From an uncultured Duncaniella sp. (GTDB lineage: Bacteria > Bacteroidota > Bacteroidia > Bacteroidales > Muribaculaceae), in assembly GCF_910578445.1 (NCBI RefSeq), contig NZ_CAJTQC010000012.1, forward strand, positions 1 to 64,000: 64,000 nucleotides of DNA. The letters run 5' to 3'. The position numbers and the translations under genes are program-made. Shown one piece after another: positions 1-8,988 of this stretch (positions are counted from its first letter, which is position 1; each line of letters opens with the position of its first letter). Under the pieces are notes generated by a model. It made no database searches. It worked only from the letters and a program-made list of their open reading frames with translations, and was not told the DNA's origin.

Positions 1-18
1 GCTTCTCAAAAGCGAGTG

Positions 19-50
19 CAAAGGTAGGAACTTTCTACATTCCCTCCAAA
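19..50 (-). promoter_or_regulatory. Promoter for a gene lying left of the window
   Basis: Read on the minus strand, TTTG (47-50) is followed after 20 bases by TACCTTTG (19-26). This matches the Bacteroidetes sigma-factor consensus TTTG-N19/20-TAnnTTTG. Transcription would start near position 12 and run out of the window. No coding sequence of that gene is visible here. Confidence 0.6.
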
Positions 51-84
51 TTTTACACGGTATTTTAACAGAATTTTAACACTT

Positions 85-113
85 AAGGGCGTTTTTAGGG
101 CATTTTTGCCCTT
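85..113. terminator. Hairpin just after the GH95 gene
   Basis: AGGGCA (97-102) pairs with TGCCCT (107-112) across a four-base loop, and AAGGGC (85-90) can alternatively pair with GCCCTT (108-113). The structure starts directly beside the stop codon of the GH95 gene. A T run follows only on the plus strand, so its use as a minus-strand terminator is uncertain. Confidence 0.4.
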
Positions 114-2522
114 TTAAAGCACTTTTTTGCGCTCCCCGGCCTTTAATGCGATATTCTTTATTTCACCGGAAGGTGTTACAATATTCGTAGTCCCTCCCTT
201 TGGAGATGCAATAAAAAGTTGTGAAATTTTTCCATTTTTCCATTCCATATCCACAATGAAACCTCCACGCGCCCTCAATCCGCTCACTTTTCCATCACGC
301 CATTCCGAAGGCAGAGCCGGAAAAATCGTTATTGATTCAGGTGTCGACTGCATCAGCATCTCTGCCACACCGGCTGTCCCACCAAAATTACCGTCAATCT
401 GGAATGGAGCATGGGCATCAAGAAGATTTGGATACGTACCTCCGCCCGACCTTTTGTCCGGCCCTTTGTAATTATCAGGACTGACATATTTCAACAGACG
501 GCGATACATCCTGTAGGCCCCCTCCCCGTCTCGCAGACGCGAAAGAAGATTCACACGCCAACCGGTGCTCCACCCGGTAGTGTTGTTGCCTTTTATGTCT
601 AATGTACGCGCCGACGCACGCGCGAGGTCAGGAGTGGACTCTACCGAGATATGCCTTCCCGGGAACAATCCATATAGATGAGACTGATGTCTATGCTGTG
701 GGTCTTTATCATCCCAATCGTAATACCATTCCTGAAGATTGCCCTTCTGCCCTACTTTATATGGATAGAGCTTTGGCAATACACTGTCGACCTCTGCGCG
801 GAACTCTTTGTCGACACCAAGTGCCGAGGCGGCATCGCGTGCATCCGTCAGGCACTGCCTCACCATCGCGAGATCTGCTGCTCCGCCATAGAGGGTAGCA
901 CCGACATATCCGTCGGGAGTGACATATTGATTCTCCGGCGAGGTCGCAGGCGAAGTAATCAAAAAGCCGTCCTTGCCGACAAGCCAGCCGAGGCAAAAAT
1001 CAGCAGCACCTTTAAGCACCGGATAATACTCTTCTAGAAATGCTCTGTCGCCGTCAAAAAGATAATGTTCCCAGATATGGCTTGCGAGCCATGCTCCACC
1101 CATGTTCCAGTTAGCCCAAGTCGGGTCTCCTCCGTTAAGCCCGACAGGATTGGTCATCGCCCAGATGTCGGAGTTATGTCCGAGACACCATCCGCGGTCC
1201 ACACCATAATAATGACGTGCGGTAGCCGCTCCGCCCTTCGACAGATTTTTTATCCACGGCAACAACGCCGTGGCGTGGAGTTCGCCAAGCCCTGTCACCT
1301 CAGCAGGCCAATAATTTTCCTCGACATTTATATTAGTGGTATAGTTGCTGCTCCACGGCGGAAGGATATATTCATTCCAGAGCCCCTGAAGATTCGCAGG
1401 CACTCCCTGTGTGCGCGAACAGGCTATCAGCAGATAGCGCCCATATTGGAAATATAGTTCCTCAAGGTCAGGATTTGACTCCTTCAGATCCGTGTAGCGT
1501 TTAAGCTGCACGTCGGTCGGAAGAGCCGCCACCGAATCGGGAGTCGATCCCAGCTCAAGAGTGACACGATTGAATAGATTATGATAATCGGCAAGATGGT
1601 CGGCAAGCAGACGGTCGAAACCCTTGGACTCAGCGCGCGCAATGCGTCTCTCGGCAAGACCGATGTAGTCTCGTCCCTCCTTTACGGGATCACGGTCAAA
1701 CCCATTGAAGCTTGTGACATTCGTTATGTACACAACCGCATCTTTGACATCCTTGAGAGTAAGACTTCCGTCGGGATTAGCCACAACACTTCCGTCGGCA
1801 GGGACGGCCTTGACAATTGTACAGAAACGCGTGCCCCGCTCCGGGTCATATTTCAGCTTTTCATCAAAAGATGTGTAGCCGGGCAATGAAAGATAGGCGG
1901 CATGGCCGGTCGAACGCATCTCACCGCTATTGTCCGAGCTCACTTCGTGTGGCAACTGCGAGTCAAGACAAAGCGTAGCCGTCAGCGGACGCTCGCTTTT
2001 TATCCCGACCACGATAACCGAATCAGGGGCAGAAGCGAAATATACACTCCCCTCCCCTTGTCCGTCACGCTTAAATCCCCGGAATGCTATAGCGTCGGAA
2101 ATATCAAGAAGTCTCACGTAGTCGCTCACGCTTCCTCCGTCGCCGGCATAATATGAAATCGTCAGCGCCCCGAGAGGCTGGTAGTTTTCGCTGTAATGCC
2201 CTTGCACCTTTCGCTGGAGCGAATCGGCCGCACGATAGTCACCTCTGTCAAGAGCCTCGCGTATCTGCGGGATAGCCTTATAGGCGTCAGGCGTCGTCAC
2301 CCCCTTCTCAGGCTCACCGGTCCACAGTGTGATGTCGTTGAGCGACAGACGGTCCTGACCTATGCCCCCATAGAGTATCGCCCCGATATTTCCGTTACCG
2401 ATGACGAGGGCTTCTTCGAAAAACTCTGCCGGACGGTCGTAGTGCAGACGCAATGGCCTGTTGTCCGTTCCATGGGCAGCGACTGCCATCGAGACCGCTG
2501 CTGCAAAAATAGTAGTTTTCAT
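114..2522 (-). CDS. GH95 family alpha-L-fucosidase, secreted
   Basis: Glycoside hydrolase of family GH95, which removes terminal alpha-1,2-linked L-fucose (some members act on L-galactose) from host or plant glycans. The N-terminus, starting MKTTIFAAAVSMAVAA, is a signal peptide, so it acts in the periplasm or at the surface. Family motifs are intact: NIN before ENYWPAE (about residue 400, catalytic Asn pair), the acid Glu in TSPENQ (about 540) and the Asp in DAHAPFQIDGNFGG (about 720). At 802 aa it has normal length. The start at 2522 is preferred over an ATG nine codons upstream because it places the signal peptide correctly. A terminator separates it from ychF upstream. No SusCD pair lies beside it in this window. 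Confidence 0.9.
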   Translation of the reverse strand: MKTTIFAAAVSMAVAAHGTDNRPLRLHYDRPAEFFEEALVIGNGNIGAILYGGIGQDRLSLNDITLWTGEPEKGVTTPDAYKAIPQIREALDRGDYRAADSLQRKVQGHYSENYQPLGALTISYYAGDGGSVSDYVRLLDISDAIAFRGFKRDGQGEGSVYFASAPDSVIVVGIKSERPLTATLCLDSQLPHEVSSDNSGEMRSTGHAAYLSLPGYTSFDEKLKYDPERGTRFCTIVKAVPADGSVVANPDGSLTLKDVKDAVVYITNVTSFNGFDRDPVKEGRDYIGLAERRIARAESKGFDRLLADHLADYHNLFNRVTLELGSTPDSVAALPTDVQLKRYTDLKESNPDLEELYFQYGRYLLIACSRTQGVPANLQGLWNEYILPPWSSNYTTNINVEENYWPAEVTGLGELHATALLPWIKNLSKGGAATARHYYGVDRGWCLGHNSDIWAMTNPVGLNGGDPTWANWNMGGAWLASHIWEHYLFDGDRAFLEEYYPVLKGAADFCLGWLVGKDGFLITSPATSPENQYVTPDGYVGATLYGGAADLAMVRQCLTDARDAASALGVDKEFRAEVDSVLPKLYPYKVGQKGNLQEWYYDWDDKDPQHRHQSHLYGLFPGRHISVESTPDLARASARTLDIKGNNTTGWSTGWRVNLLSRLRDGEGAYRMYRRLLKYVSPDNYKGPDKRSGGGTYPNLLDAHAPFQIDGNFGGTAGVAEMLMQSTPESITIFPALPSEWRDGKVSGLRARGGFIVDMEWKNGKISQLFIASPKGGTTNIVTPSGEIKNIALKAGERKKVL

Positions 2523-2551
2523 GATAGGTTTAAAAGATGTGTAAAACAAAA

Positions 2552-2596
2552 CCCGGCGACACCGCCACGCTGTTTAGTCGTGCCGTGTCCGCCGGG
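2552..2596 (-). terminator. Intrinsic terminator of ychF
   Basis: A long, nearly perfect hairpin: CCCGGCG and ACAC on one arm pair with GTGT and CGCCGGG on the other, with an inner CACG/CGTG pairing. On the minus strand it is followed by TTTTGTTTT. It lies between the ychF stop and the GH95 start, so the two genes are probably separate units. Confidence 0.8.
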
Positions 2597-2638
2597 CATA
2601 TTAGATGTTCATATCGGTTTTATATTTGTCATTAACGC

Positions 2639-3742
2639 CTACACGTTGAAAAGGAAGTGCATGATGTCGCCGTCCTCAACCACGTAGTTCTTGCCCTCGA
2701 TGGCCATCTTGCCTGCATCGCGGACAGCGCTCTCGCTTCCGAGGGTAACGTAGTCGTCATACTTTATCACCTCCGCACGGATAAAACCTTTTTCAAAATC
2801 CGTGTGAATCACTCCGGCACACTGTGGAGCTTTGCTGCCCTTCATGAAGGTCCACGCACGCACCTCGTCAGAACCGGCGGTGAAGAATGTCTGAAGATTG
2901 AGCAGCGCATAGGCCGCACGTATCAGACGGGCCACACCCGACTCCTCAAGACCGATTTCGGCCAAGAACTCCTGACGCTCTTCAAATGTGTCGAGCTCGG
3001 CAATCTCGCTTTCGGTCTGCGCGGCCACGATCAGAAGCTGCGCGTTTTCATCCTTGATGGCCTCGCGGACAGCCTCGACATATTTGTTGCCGTCGACGGC
3101 CGACGCGTCGTCCACATTGCAGACATACATCACCGGCTTGCTGGTCAGAAGGAAGAGATCGTGTGCGAATTTCTGCTCATCGACAGTCTCAAGCTCCACC
3201 GTACGCGCAGGCTTGCCCTGCACCAGAGCCTCCTGATATTTTTTCAATACCTCATACTGCATCTTGGCCACCTTGTCGCCGCCTGTCTGCGCCTGCTTCT
3301 GAGTCTTGGCAATACGGCTTTCGACGGTTTCAAGGTCCTTGAGCTGAAGTTCGTAGTCGATGATTTCCTTATCGCGGACAGGATCGACAGTGTTGTGGAC
3401 GTGTGTGACATTGTCATCGTCAAAACAGCGGAGCACGTGGAGGATTGCGTCTGTCTCGCGGATGTTGGCAAGGAATTTGTTGCCCAGACCTTCGCCCTTG
3501 CTCGCGCCCTGTACAAGACCGGCAATGTCGACAATCTCGACGGTCGCAGGGACTATGCTGCGCGGCTGACACATCTCGACGAGCTTGTTGAGACGCGCAT
3601 CGGGGACGGTAATCACGCCCACGTTAGGCTCGATTGTGCAGAAAGGGAAGTTGGCCGACTGGGCCTTGGCGTTGGAGAGACAGTTGAAAAGGGTCGATTT
3701 GCCGACATTGGGCAGACCGACTATGCCGCATTGAAGTGCCAT
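2639..3742 (-). CDS. ychF: Redox-regulated ATPase YchF (Obg family)
   Basis: Ribosome-associated P-loop protein of the Obg family that prefers ATP to GTP. The P-loop is GLPNVGKST at residues 8-16, followed by an FPFCTIEPNVG switch region and the DIAGLVQGASKGEGLGNKFL G3 region typical of YchF. In place of the NKxD guanine-specificity motif it has NVDD (in YVCNVDD), consistent with relaxed base specificity. The C-terminal TGS domain ends in the usual EDGDIMHFLFNV. At 367 aa it is full length. It has its own consensus promoter upstream and a strong terminator downstream. Confidence 0.97.
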   Translation of the reverse strand: MALQCGIVGLPNVGKSTLFNCLSNAKAQSANFPFCTIEPNVGVITVPDARLNKLVEMCQPRSIVPATVEIVDIAGLVQGASKGEGLGNKFLANIRETDAILHVLRCFDDDNVTHVHNTVDPVRDKEIIDYELQLKDLETVESRIAKTQKQAQTGGDKVAKMQYEVLKKYQEALVQGKPARTVELETVDEQKFAHDLFLLTSKPVMYVCNVDDASAVDGNKYVEAVREAIKDENAQLLIVAAQTESEIAELDTFEERQEFLAEIGLEESGVARLIRAAYALLNLQTFFTAGSDEVRAWTFMKGSKAPQCAGVIHTDFEKGFIRAEVIKYDDYVTLGSESAVRDAGKMAIEGKNYVVEDGDIMHFLFNV

Positions 3743-3788
3743 ATTATGCTGTTGATGATATGATTGTTATTATTTCAAGTTTGAACTG

Positions 3789-3819
3789 CAAATTTACATA
3801 AAAAATTTCACTCGTCAAA
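3789..3819 (-). promoter_or_regulatory. ychF promoter
   Basis: On the minus strand TTTG (3816-3819) is spaced 19 bases from TAAATTTG (3789-3796), an exact match to the Bacteroidetes consensus. It overlaps the last codons of the preceding gene, so ychF can be transcribed independently. The start would be near 3781, about 40 bases before the ATG. Confidence 0.75.
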
Positions 3820-4296
3820 CTCTATGTCTGTTCTCCGCACGAAACCGAATTTCGGATGCGCGTGAATCATGACGAGTTCAGCCAGAGCGACCGCCTCGTC
3901 TCCCTCAGCCTCATCTTCAACTCCACGCAAATCCACCACGACATCCGCCCCGCCCCAGCGGGCGGTCACATCATCAATCACTCTTTCAAGCTTTGACACA
4001 TCAGCCGGATTAAATGGATAGTATCGGCATCCCGAAGCCTGAGCCAGCGGCGTGCACCGCTTCGAATCAGAGTGGCAGAGCGCCACTGAGGCATCAACGC
4101 CTCTGAATATCCTGACAAGCATCCCGGCAAGCTCCGTCGGACCGCCAATCACCACCGCATTCAGCTTAGGAAACGAAAGAGTGAAGTCGCCCGGTTCGCG
4201 TTTAGCGCCCGCAGCATGGACCACCACCCGGCTTTTTGGCGCAAGTTTCCCTGCGCGATATTCCTCCATCCGTTTTTCAAGATAATTATCAGCCAT
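3808..4296 (-). CDS. Short Rossmann-fold (SDR-like) protein of unknown role
   Basis: A 162-aa protein with a charged N-terminus (MADNYLEKRMEEYRAGKL) and a Rossmann-like core: the strand NAVVIGGPTELAGMLVRIF resembles the nucleotide-binding segment of short-chain dehydrogenases, followed by a second strand and ADVVVDLRG. The YxxxK catalytic pair of SDR enzymes is absent, and the protein is about 90 residues shorter than a complete SDR. It may bind a nucleotide without acting as an oxidoreductase. It lies between the surface-protein gene upstream and ychF downstream on the same strand. The function is not known to me. Confidence 0.7.
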   Translation of the reverse strand: MADNYLEKRMEEYRAGKLAPKSRVVVHAAGAKREPGDFTLSFPKLNAVVIGGPTELAGMLVRIFRGVDASVALCHSDSKRCTPLAQASGCRYYPFNPADVSKLERVIDDVTARWGGADVVVDLRGVEDEAEGDEAVALAELVMIHAHPKFGFVRRTDIEFDE

Positions 4297-4345
4297 ACGT
4301 ATCTCTGTTTTTCCTATTTATTTCGGTTATAATACCATTTCTCTG

Positions 4346-5578
4346 TCACTTGTATTTCGGATTCAGCGCCGATTTAAAAAAATTTCTCAAACCTGAGCCC
4401 TTACGCTTCTCATATCCGGGAAACTTAGTGGCGACATATCTCTGATCGGGCTTCTCGACAGCACGGAGCCGGGCGTGGTCGATACTGTTGACCCTCCCGA
4501 CAAGCTCGACAATCGCAGGCTGCAATTCCGGAGCATGGTCAGGAGAAACAATGGCCACAGCTTCCGCACGCCTGTCGCGCTTCTCGAATTTCTTTGCCTG
4601 CCCGACGCTCATATACTCTTTGTCGGTGATATACATTTCAGCATATGTGTCCACATCGAATTCCTCTCCTGCATGCAGGAATCTCGGCAGGTCGCGGCCT
4701 CTGCCCTTCGACTCGATGTTTATCGCCAGCCCGGCGATGTTGTCGGCGAGAATAAGACCGCTGTTCACTTCCGCAAACCTGTATTTCAGTGTGAATCTCG
4801 AAAAATCCACCTTTCCGCGAAGATACACCGCCAGACTCTTGGCCCAGCCATGACCGGTCGTATCGGCAAGCACATCTACATCCAGACTGACATTCTCGCC
4901 ATCCTTCCGCCATATCGACGCAGGGCCATATTTACCCGCAACCGTATCGCAGGCAGCCTCATCAAACCCTTGAAGGCGCGCCGGAAGCTCGGCTCGGTCA
5001 ATGACACCGACCCAGTCCGACCACGAGAAATGCTGACCGAAATAATTGCTTACACTGTCAAGACCCTCGTCGTTCGAAAAATGATAATATGACTTCGAGG
5101 CAAGCACACGCGGACTCGTCCACCCGTCATAGCCCTTTGTCCTCCTTGCAGGAATCATGAAATCGACCATCTTTTCCCGGAAAAGAAACACGGTGTCGGC
5201 ATATGTCGTAAGCATCGAATATTCCCTCACATACCCTTTCATATAAAGCACCTGACGCTTTTTAGGCCCGACCACAACTTCCGGCAGGTCATAGGCAATC
5301 TCGCGAAGCTTTATCAGTCCGTCTGTAGGTACTTCGACAGTCGCGGGAGCATATCCGAGACTGCTGACAGTAAGCGGATAGTCCGACAAGGCTATCCTTT
5401 CGGGCAATTCCCCATTGTCTGAACTGATTCCTACAGGTTTACCGCTCCTGCCGAACACCGACGCCTTAGCCAGCGGCCTGCCAGAAACAGAATCCACGAC
5501 AACCGCCCTCTTCATAGCCCCGGAGAGCACGAAAGGCAACAGAATCATCGACAATGTCATCAGCAGAAATCGTGGCAT
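4346..5578 (-). CDS. Exported protein with carboxypeptidase-regulatory-like domain
   Basis: Starts with a signal peptide (MPRFLLMTLSMILLPFVLSG), then a beta-sandwich of the carboxypeptidase-D regulatory type (VVDSVSGRPLAKASVFG, ending PLTVSSLGYAPATVEV), a domain common at the N-terminus of Bacteroidetes outer-membrane receptors. The remaining 300 residues resemble Bacteroidetes-specific envelope proteins with no assigned activity; no TonB-dependent barrel follows. The start at 5578 is chosen over an ATG six codons upstream because it begins the signal peptide. It is transcribed toward the Rossmann-like gene, with a gap of about 50 bases. Confidence 0.75.
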   Translation of the reverse strand: MPRFLLMTLSMILLPFVLSGAMKRAVVVDSVSGRPLAKASVFGRSGKPVGISSDNGELPERIALSDYPLTVSSLGYAPATVEVPTDGLIKLREIAYDLPEVVVGPKKRQVLYMKGYVREYSMLTTYADTVFLFREKMVDFMIPARRTKGYDGWTSPRVLASKSYYHFSNDEGLDSVSNYFGQHFSWSDWVGVIDRAELPARLQGFDEAACDTVAGKYGPASIWRKDGENVSLDVDVLADTTGHGWAKSLAVYLRGKVDFSRFTLKYRFAEVNSGLILADNIAGLAINIESKGRGRDLPRFLHAGEEFDVDTYAEMYITDKEYMSVGQAKKFEKRDRRAEAVAIVSPDHAPELQPAIVELVGRVNSIDHARLRAVEKPDQRYVATKFPGYEKRKGSGLRNFFKSALNPKYK

Positions 5579-5984
5579 AATATGCGTGTGATACAAAAGC
5601 GTTTAATCATCATTGAGGGCAACCATTACGCAAAATTCATAAAAAACCTCGAAACCCACAAAGAATAAACCTTAAATGATGTCAACACTTGTCACCAGAC
5701 CTTTAATCCACCACCTACCTGCCATATCAATCAAAACGGCAATCTACCTGCATAATTTGACCTGAGTACCATCACTGCCATTTATGTCATTATCAATACA
5801 TATGCCACAAATAAGTCAGACTTGTCGAAAGACACAAGTCTGAGCTAAAGTCAAAACAATGAGACAATCGAAGATAAATGCCTTGATTTATTCTTAACAG
5901 ATTTAAATAATATTCCTACTTTTGTAAATTAATCGTGTCTTTTGACATGGGTAGTGTTAATTTATAATCAATACGACAAAAATC
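5579..5984. other. AT-rich intergenic region with one hairpin
   Basis: About 400 bases between divergent genes with no convincing reading frame. It holds a 9-bp perfect inverted repeat, TCAGACTTG (5816-5824) with CAAGTCTGA (5835-5843), not followed by a T run, and a TACTTTTG promoter element for the TfoX-like gene. No recognisable promoter was found for the minus-strand gene. Confidence 0.5.
5917..5924 (+). promoter_or_regulatory. -7 element upstream of the TfoX-N gene
   Basis: TACTTTTG fits the Bacteroidetes TAnnTTTG box. The -33 element is weak (TTA-rich). The transcript would start near 5932, about 50 bases before the ATG. Confidence 0.5.
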
Positions 5985-6299
5985 ATGGCTTGTACTTCTG
6001 AATTTATAGAGTTTATATGTGATGTCCTTGCACCTTTGGGCGAGGTCCGTCCCCGCAAGATGATGGGTGAATATATCATTTATGTAAATGAAAAATGTGT
6101 GATAACGGCTTGCGACAATATGGCTTTTGTCAAAAAACTGCCGTGCATTGCTGATTTGATGTCAGATGCTGAAACCGGATGCGCATACGCAGGTGCTAAA
6201 GAGGGATACATTCTTGATTTCAATGACCGCCATAAAGCCCTGAAGGTAATTGAAACCTTGTGGGAACATCTGCCGTTTCCGAAATCCAAAAAGAAATGA
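5985..6299 (+). CDS. TfoX/Sxy N-terminal domain protein
   Basis: A 104-aa single-domain protein of the TfoX N-terminal family: the PLGEVRPRKMMGEYIIYVNEKCVI segment and the FVKKLP core are typical. The related Sxy/TfoX proteins promote competence in gammaproteobacteria, but the stand-alone N-terminal domain is widespread and its role in Bacteroidetes is not established. The C-terminal helix-hairpin-helix domain of full TfoX is absent. It is monocistronic, with a large intergenic region on both sides. Confidence 0.85.
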   Translation: MACTSEFIEFICDVLAPLGEVRPRKMMGEYIIYVNEKCVITACDNMAFVKKLPCIADLMSDAETGCAYAGAKEGYILDFNDRHKALKVIETLWEHLPFPKSKKK

Positions 6300-6426
6300 C
6301 CGGTGATTACATCTCAATCGAAAATCCGACTTCCTTCCTCAGCCACTCATCATGTCAAAATTGACAATTGATTTTATTTATTACTTTTAAAAACAGACAA
6401 CGGTGCGTAATCCGGGCAGGAATTAG

Positions 6427-6434
6427 TAATTTTG
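6427..6434 (+). promoter_or_regulatory. -7 element of the BASS transporter gene
   Basis: TAATTTTG matches TAnnTTTG and is followed by CAC, as is common at these promoters. The transcript would carry a leader of about 95 bases before the ATG at 6535. Confidence 0.5.
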
Positions 6435-6534
6435 CACACTGAAATTAAAGCCGGGTCAAGAACAAACCAATCCTCTACGGTGTATGTTTCAAAGAACCGA
6501 ATTTTAAATCGGATTTAAGTTTAAAATCTGAATT

Positions 6535-7455
6535 ATGAAAATGTCTCTTTTGCGCCAGAGGCTCAAACCTTGGATGCTGCCGATAGCCATGTTGGCCGGA
6601 ATAGTCTTTCATGACTTCATGGGGAAAATTGAATTCATCGCCCCCTACCTGATTTTCATCATGCTGTTCATCACCTTCTGCCGTGTCAAGCCGAGTGAAT
6701 TCCGCGTCACATCCCTCTCGTGGGGACTACTCTCCGTGCAGGTCATAGGCGCGATGGCAGTCTACTTCTCACTCCTGCCGTTCAGCACCGACCTCGCCCA
6801 AGGCACATTCATCTGCGTCTTCTGCCCTACGGCCACAGCCGCCCCGGTCATCACCGGAATGCTCGGAGGAAGCGTCCCCCGGCTCGCCACATTCTCGATA
6901 ATATCCAACATCACCGTCGCCATCCTTGCCCCGGTCTGCTTCACCCTCATGGGCACAGAGGCCGATATACCATTCCTTGAGGCCCTCACCACCATCTCAA
7001 TCAAGGTGATGCCTCTGATTATCCTCCCGCTCATCCTTGCCCTCATTCTGATGAAAGTCTCACCCAAGGCCCACCGCGCCGTCGCCGAGCGACAGGCGAT
7101 CTCGTTCTATATCTGGGCTGTGTCGCTCTTCATCGTCGTCGGACGCGCAGTAAGCTTCGTCATGGACGAACCCTCCGAAGCCGTCCCCGAAATGATACTC
7201 CTCGCCATCCTCTCAGGCATCGTGTGCTGTCTCCAGTTCTGGATCGGACGCAAAATCGGACGGCGATGCGGCGACAAGATAGCAGGAGCGCAGGGACTCG
7301 GACAAAAAAACACCGTGCTCGCAATATGGATGGCCTTAACCTACCTCCATCCCGTCTCATCAGTCGCACCTGCGGCCTATGTGGCATGGCAGAACACCAT
7401 CAATTCAGCGCAGCTATATTTCAAGACCCGACGCGAGACACGCCAATCCGACTGA
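6535..7455 (+). CDS. Bile acid:sodium symporter (BASS)-type membrane transporter
   Basis: A 306-aa integral membrane protein with about nine to ten hydrophobic segments. The conserved BASS-like features are CPTATAAPVITGMLGGSVPRLATFSIISNI in the middle and GAQGLGQKNTVLAIWMALTYLHP near the C-terminus, which correspond to the two crossover helices that bind substrate and sodium. The family moves bile acids, pantoate or other organic anions; the substrate here cannot be read from the sequence. A Crp/Fnr-type regulator follows on the same strand 154 bases downstream and may or may not control it. Confidence 0.85.
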   Translation: MKMSLLRQRLKPWMLPIAMLAGIVFHDFMGKIEFIAPYLIFIMLFITFCRVKPSEFRVTSLSWGLLSVQVIGAMAVYFSLLPFSTDLAQGTFICVFCPTATAAPVITGMLGGSVPRLATFSIISNITVAILAPVCFTLMGTEADIPFLEALTTISIKVMPLIILPLILALILMKVSPKAHRAVAERQAISFYIWAVSLFIVVGRAVSFVMDEPSEAVPEMILLAILSGIVCCLQFWIGRKIGRRCGDKIAGAQGLGQKNTVLAIWMALTYLHPVSSVAPAAYVAWQNTINSAQLYFKTRRETRQSD

Positions 7456-7609
7456 GCCTCAGACATACATAGTTGCTTAAACAAATTAAGAGGGTGTTTA
7501 ATAACAATTGGAGCATTCGTAAAAAAACTAAAAACTTCCCAATTACGTTAGTATAAAATAGACAGCGCATATAGCACCGTCAGTCAATCATTAATTCTGA
7601 AAATGAGTC

Positions 7610-8302
7610 ATGGCAGCCAACAGCATGTATGAAAACCTCATGGGGCTTCCCCTATTCAACGGCGTGAGCTACAACCGCATCTCAGAGATTGTGGGCAACA
7701 CACGCCTCGCTTTCTCCAAATATCTTCCCGGAGAGACAATCTTGGAGGCCGGCGACCCGTGCACGCGCATGATGTTTGTAATCGGCGGATGCGTGCGGCT
7801 CTCCGTGCGAAACTCAACCGACCGTTTCGGCGTGACGCAGACCCTCCAAGCCCCGTCGGTCATATCGCCCGACTACCTCTTCGGACGCAACACCCTATAT
7901 CCGGCAACTGTCACAGCCATCGACACGGTCTCGATAATGCAGATAGAGAAAAACGATTTCATCAACATCATTCGCACTGACGAAGTCTGCCTGTTCAACT
8001 ACCTCAACTACATCTCGACAAACGCCCAGAAAGCCATCGACGGAGTCCTCTCGCTCACATCCGGTTCGCTCGAAGAACGAATAGCCTTCTGGATCATAGC
8101 CCTCACGCAGCGCGATGCCCATGACATTGTTCTCACATGCAAGCAACGCGACCTCTATACCCTTTTCGGCGTACAGCGATCGTCGTTCATCAGCACACTC
8201 GACAGCATGAAAATGCGCGGGCTCATCGACTATACATCAACTGAAATCCGTGTAATCTCACGCAACGACCTGCGCTCAATCCTCCTCAAAACCCCTGATT
8301 AG
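7610..8302 (+). CDS. Crp/Fnr family transcriptional regulator
   Basis: A 230-aa regulator with an N-terminal cyclic-nucleotide-binding-type beta roll (LPGETILEAGDPCTRMMFVIGGCVRLSV) and a C-terminal winged helix with recognition segment DLYTLFGVQRSSFISTLDSMKMRGLI. The Cys cluster of FNR is not present, and the RxS phosphate-binding pattern of CRP is not clear, so the ligand is unknown. ATG 7610 is used; an ATG eight bases earlier is in another frame. A bidirectional hairpin terminator follows. Confidence 0.88.
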   Translation: MAANSMYENLMGLPLFNGVSYNRISEIVGNTRLAFSKYLPGETILEAGDPCTRMMFVIGGCVRLSVRNSTDRFGVTQTLQAPSVISPDYLFGRNTLYPATVTAIDTVSIMQIEKNDFINIIRTDEVCLFNYLNYISTNAQKAIDGVLSLTSGSLEERIAFWIIALTQRDAHDIVLTCKQRDLYTLFGVQRSSFISTLDSMKMRGLIDYTSTEIRVISRNDLRSILLKTPD

Positions 8303-8360
8303 GCAGTGGCAGACCATACGACTGAATATCCGCGCCGGCTATACATCTCACACGATACAA

Positions 8361-8401
8361 CAATCCCGGAGTTGTCATTCTTCAACGACACTCCGGGATT
8401 G
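8361..8401. terminator. Bidirectional terminator between convergent genes
   Basis: CAATCCCGGAGT (8361-8372) pairs perfectly with ACTCCGGGATTG (8390-8401), with partial extra pairing toward the loop. It sits between the stop codons of the Crp/Fnr gene (+) and the QueD-like gene (-). Confidence 0.75.
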
Positions 8402-8424
8402 CCTCTTATAAATCCAAATTACCT

Positions 8425-8988
8425 TTACTTCCTATAACCGCATTTGACGCATACGCCTTCTTCATTAAGGGCGATACCGCAAAGCGGGCAACGTTCAATC
8501 ACCTTTCGGTCGGTATACTCTTCCGAAGCAGCATTTTCACCGCTTGTAAATGTAATCTTCGCTATATTGAGCTTGTCTTTAAGCAAGTCATAGACAATTT
8601 TTATCATTCCTTCCACAGTCATTGTCTCCTTGGTGACGACAAGACGGGCATCCGGATACGCTTTTGCAAGCTCCGTATTGAAAGCCTCGCCTTTAAGTGT
8701 ATTCTGTGGGTGGCCGTGAAGGATTCCCTGTTGCTCATAGACTCCTATGATCGCAGGCAGCAACGGATCATCTTCACGAAGCACAAGTGCATGGTCAAAA
8801 TTTTTCAGCACATCCCACGCTGTCTTTTTTATTTCATTACACGGGAACACCATGTTGACACCCTTGTTAATCGAGTCTTCGACCTCGATTGTAAGCGTAC
8901 CGGTATGACCGTGGAGATACTGGGCCTCGCCTTTGAAGCCATAAAAACGATGGGTGTACTGCAAATCAAATGTGGTTATACTTCTCAT
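8425..8988 (-). CDS. QueD-like (6-pyruvoyl/6-carboxytetrahydropterin synthase) protein with zinc ribbon
   Basis: T-fold enzyme related to QueD, which makes 6-carboxy-tetrahydropterin for queuosine and other 7-deazaguanines. The three zinc-binding histidines are present (H13, H26, H28 in THRF and LHGH), as are FDHALVL and the substrate-binding Glu in TVEGM. The nucleophilic Cys normally four residues before HGH is Ala22 here. A C-terminal extension carries a CPLCG...CVKCG zinc ribbon (Cys 167, 170, 180, 183) not found in classical QueD. Length is 187 aa against about 120 for QueD. Other queuosine genes are not nearby. It is probably a variant branch of the family, and its exact reaction is open. 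Confidence 0.8.
   Translation of the reverse strand: MRSITTFDLQYTHRFYGFKGEAQYLHGHTGTLTIEVEDSINKGVNMVFPCNEIKKTAWDVLKNFDHALVLREDDPLLPAIIGVYEQQGILHGHPQNTLKGEAFNTELAKAYPDARLVVTKETMTVEGMIKIVYDLLKDKLNIAKITFTSGENAASEEYTDRKVIERCPLCGIALNEEGVCVKCGYRK

Noticed and set aside
2657..3763. 368-codon open frame opposite ychF
   Set aside because: It mirrors ychF across almost its whole length; the biased third positions of ychF keep the opposite strand open. It has no recognisable domain and no promoter.
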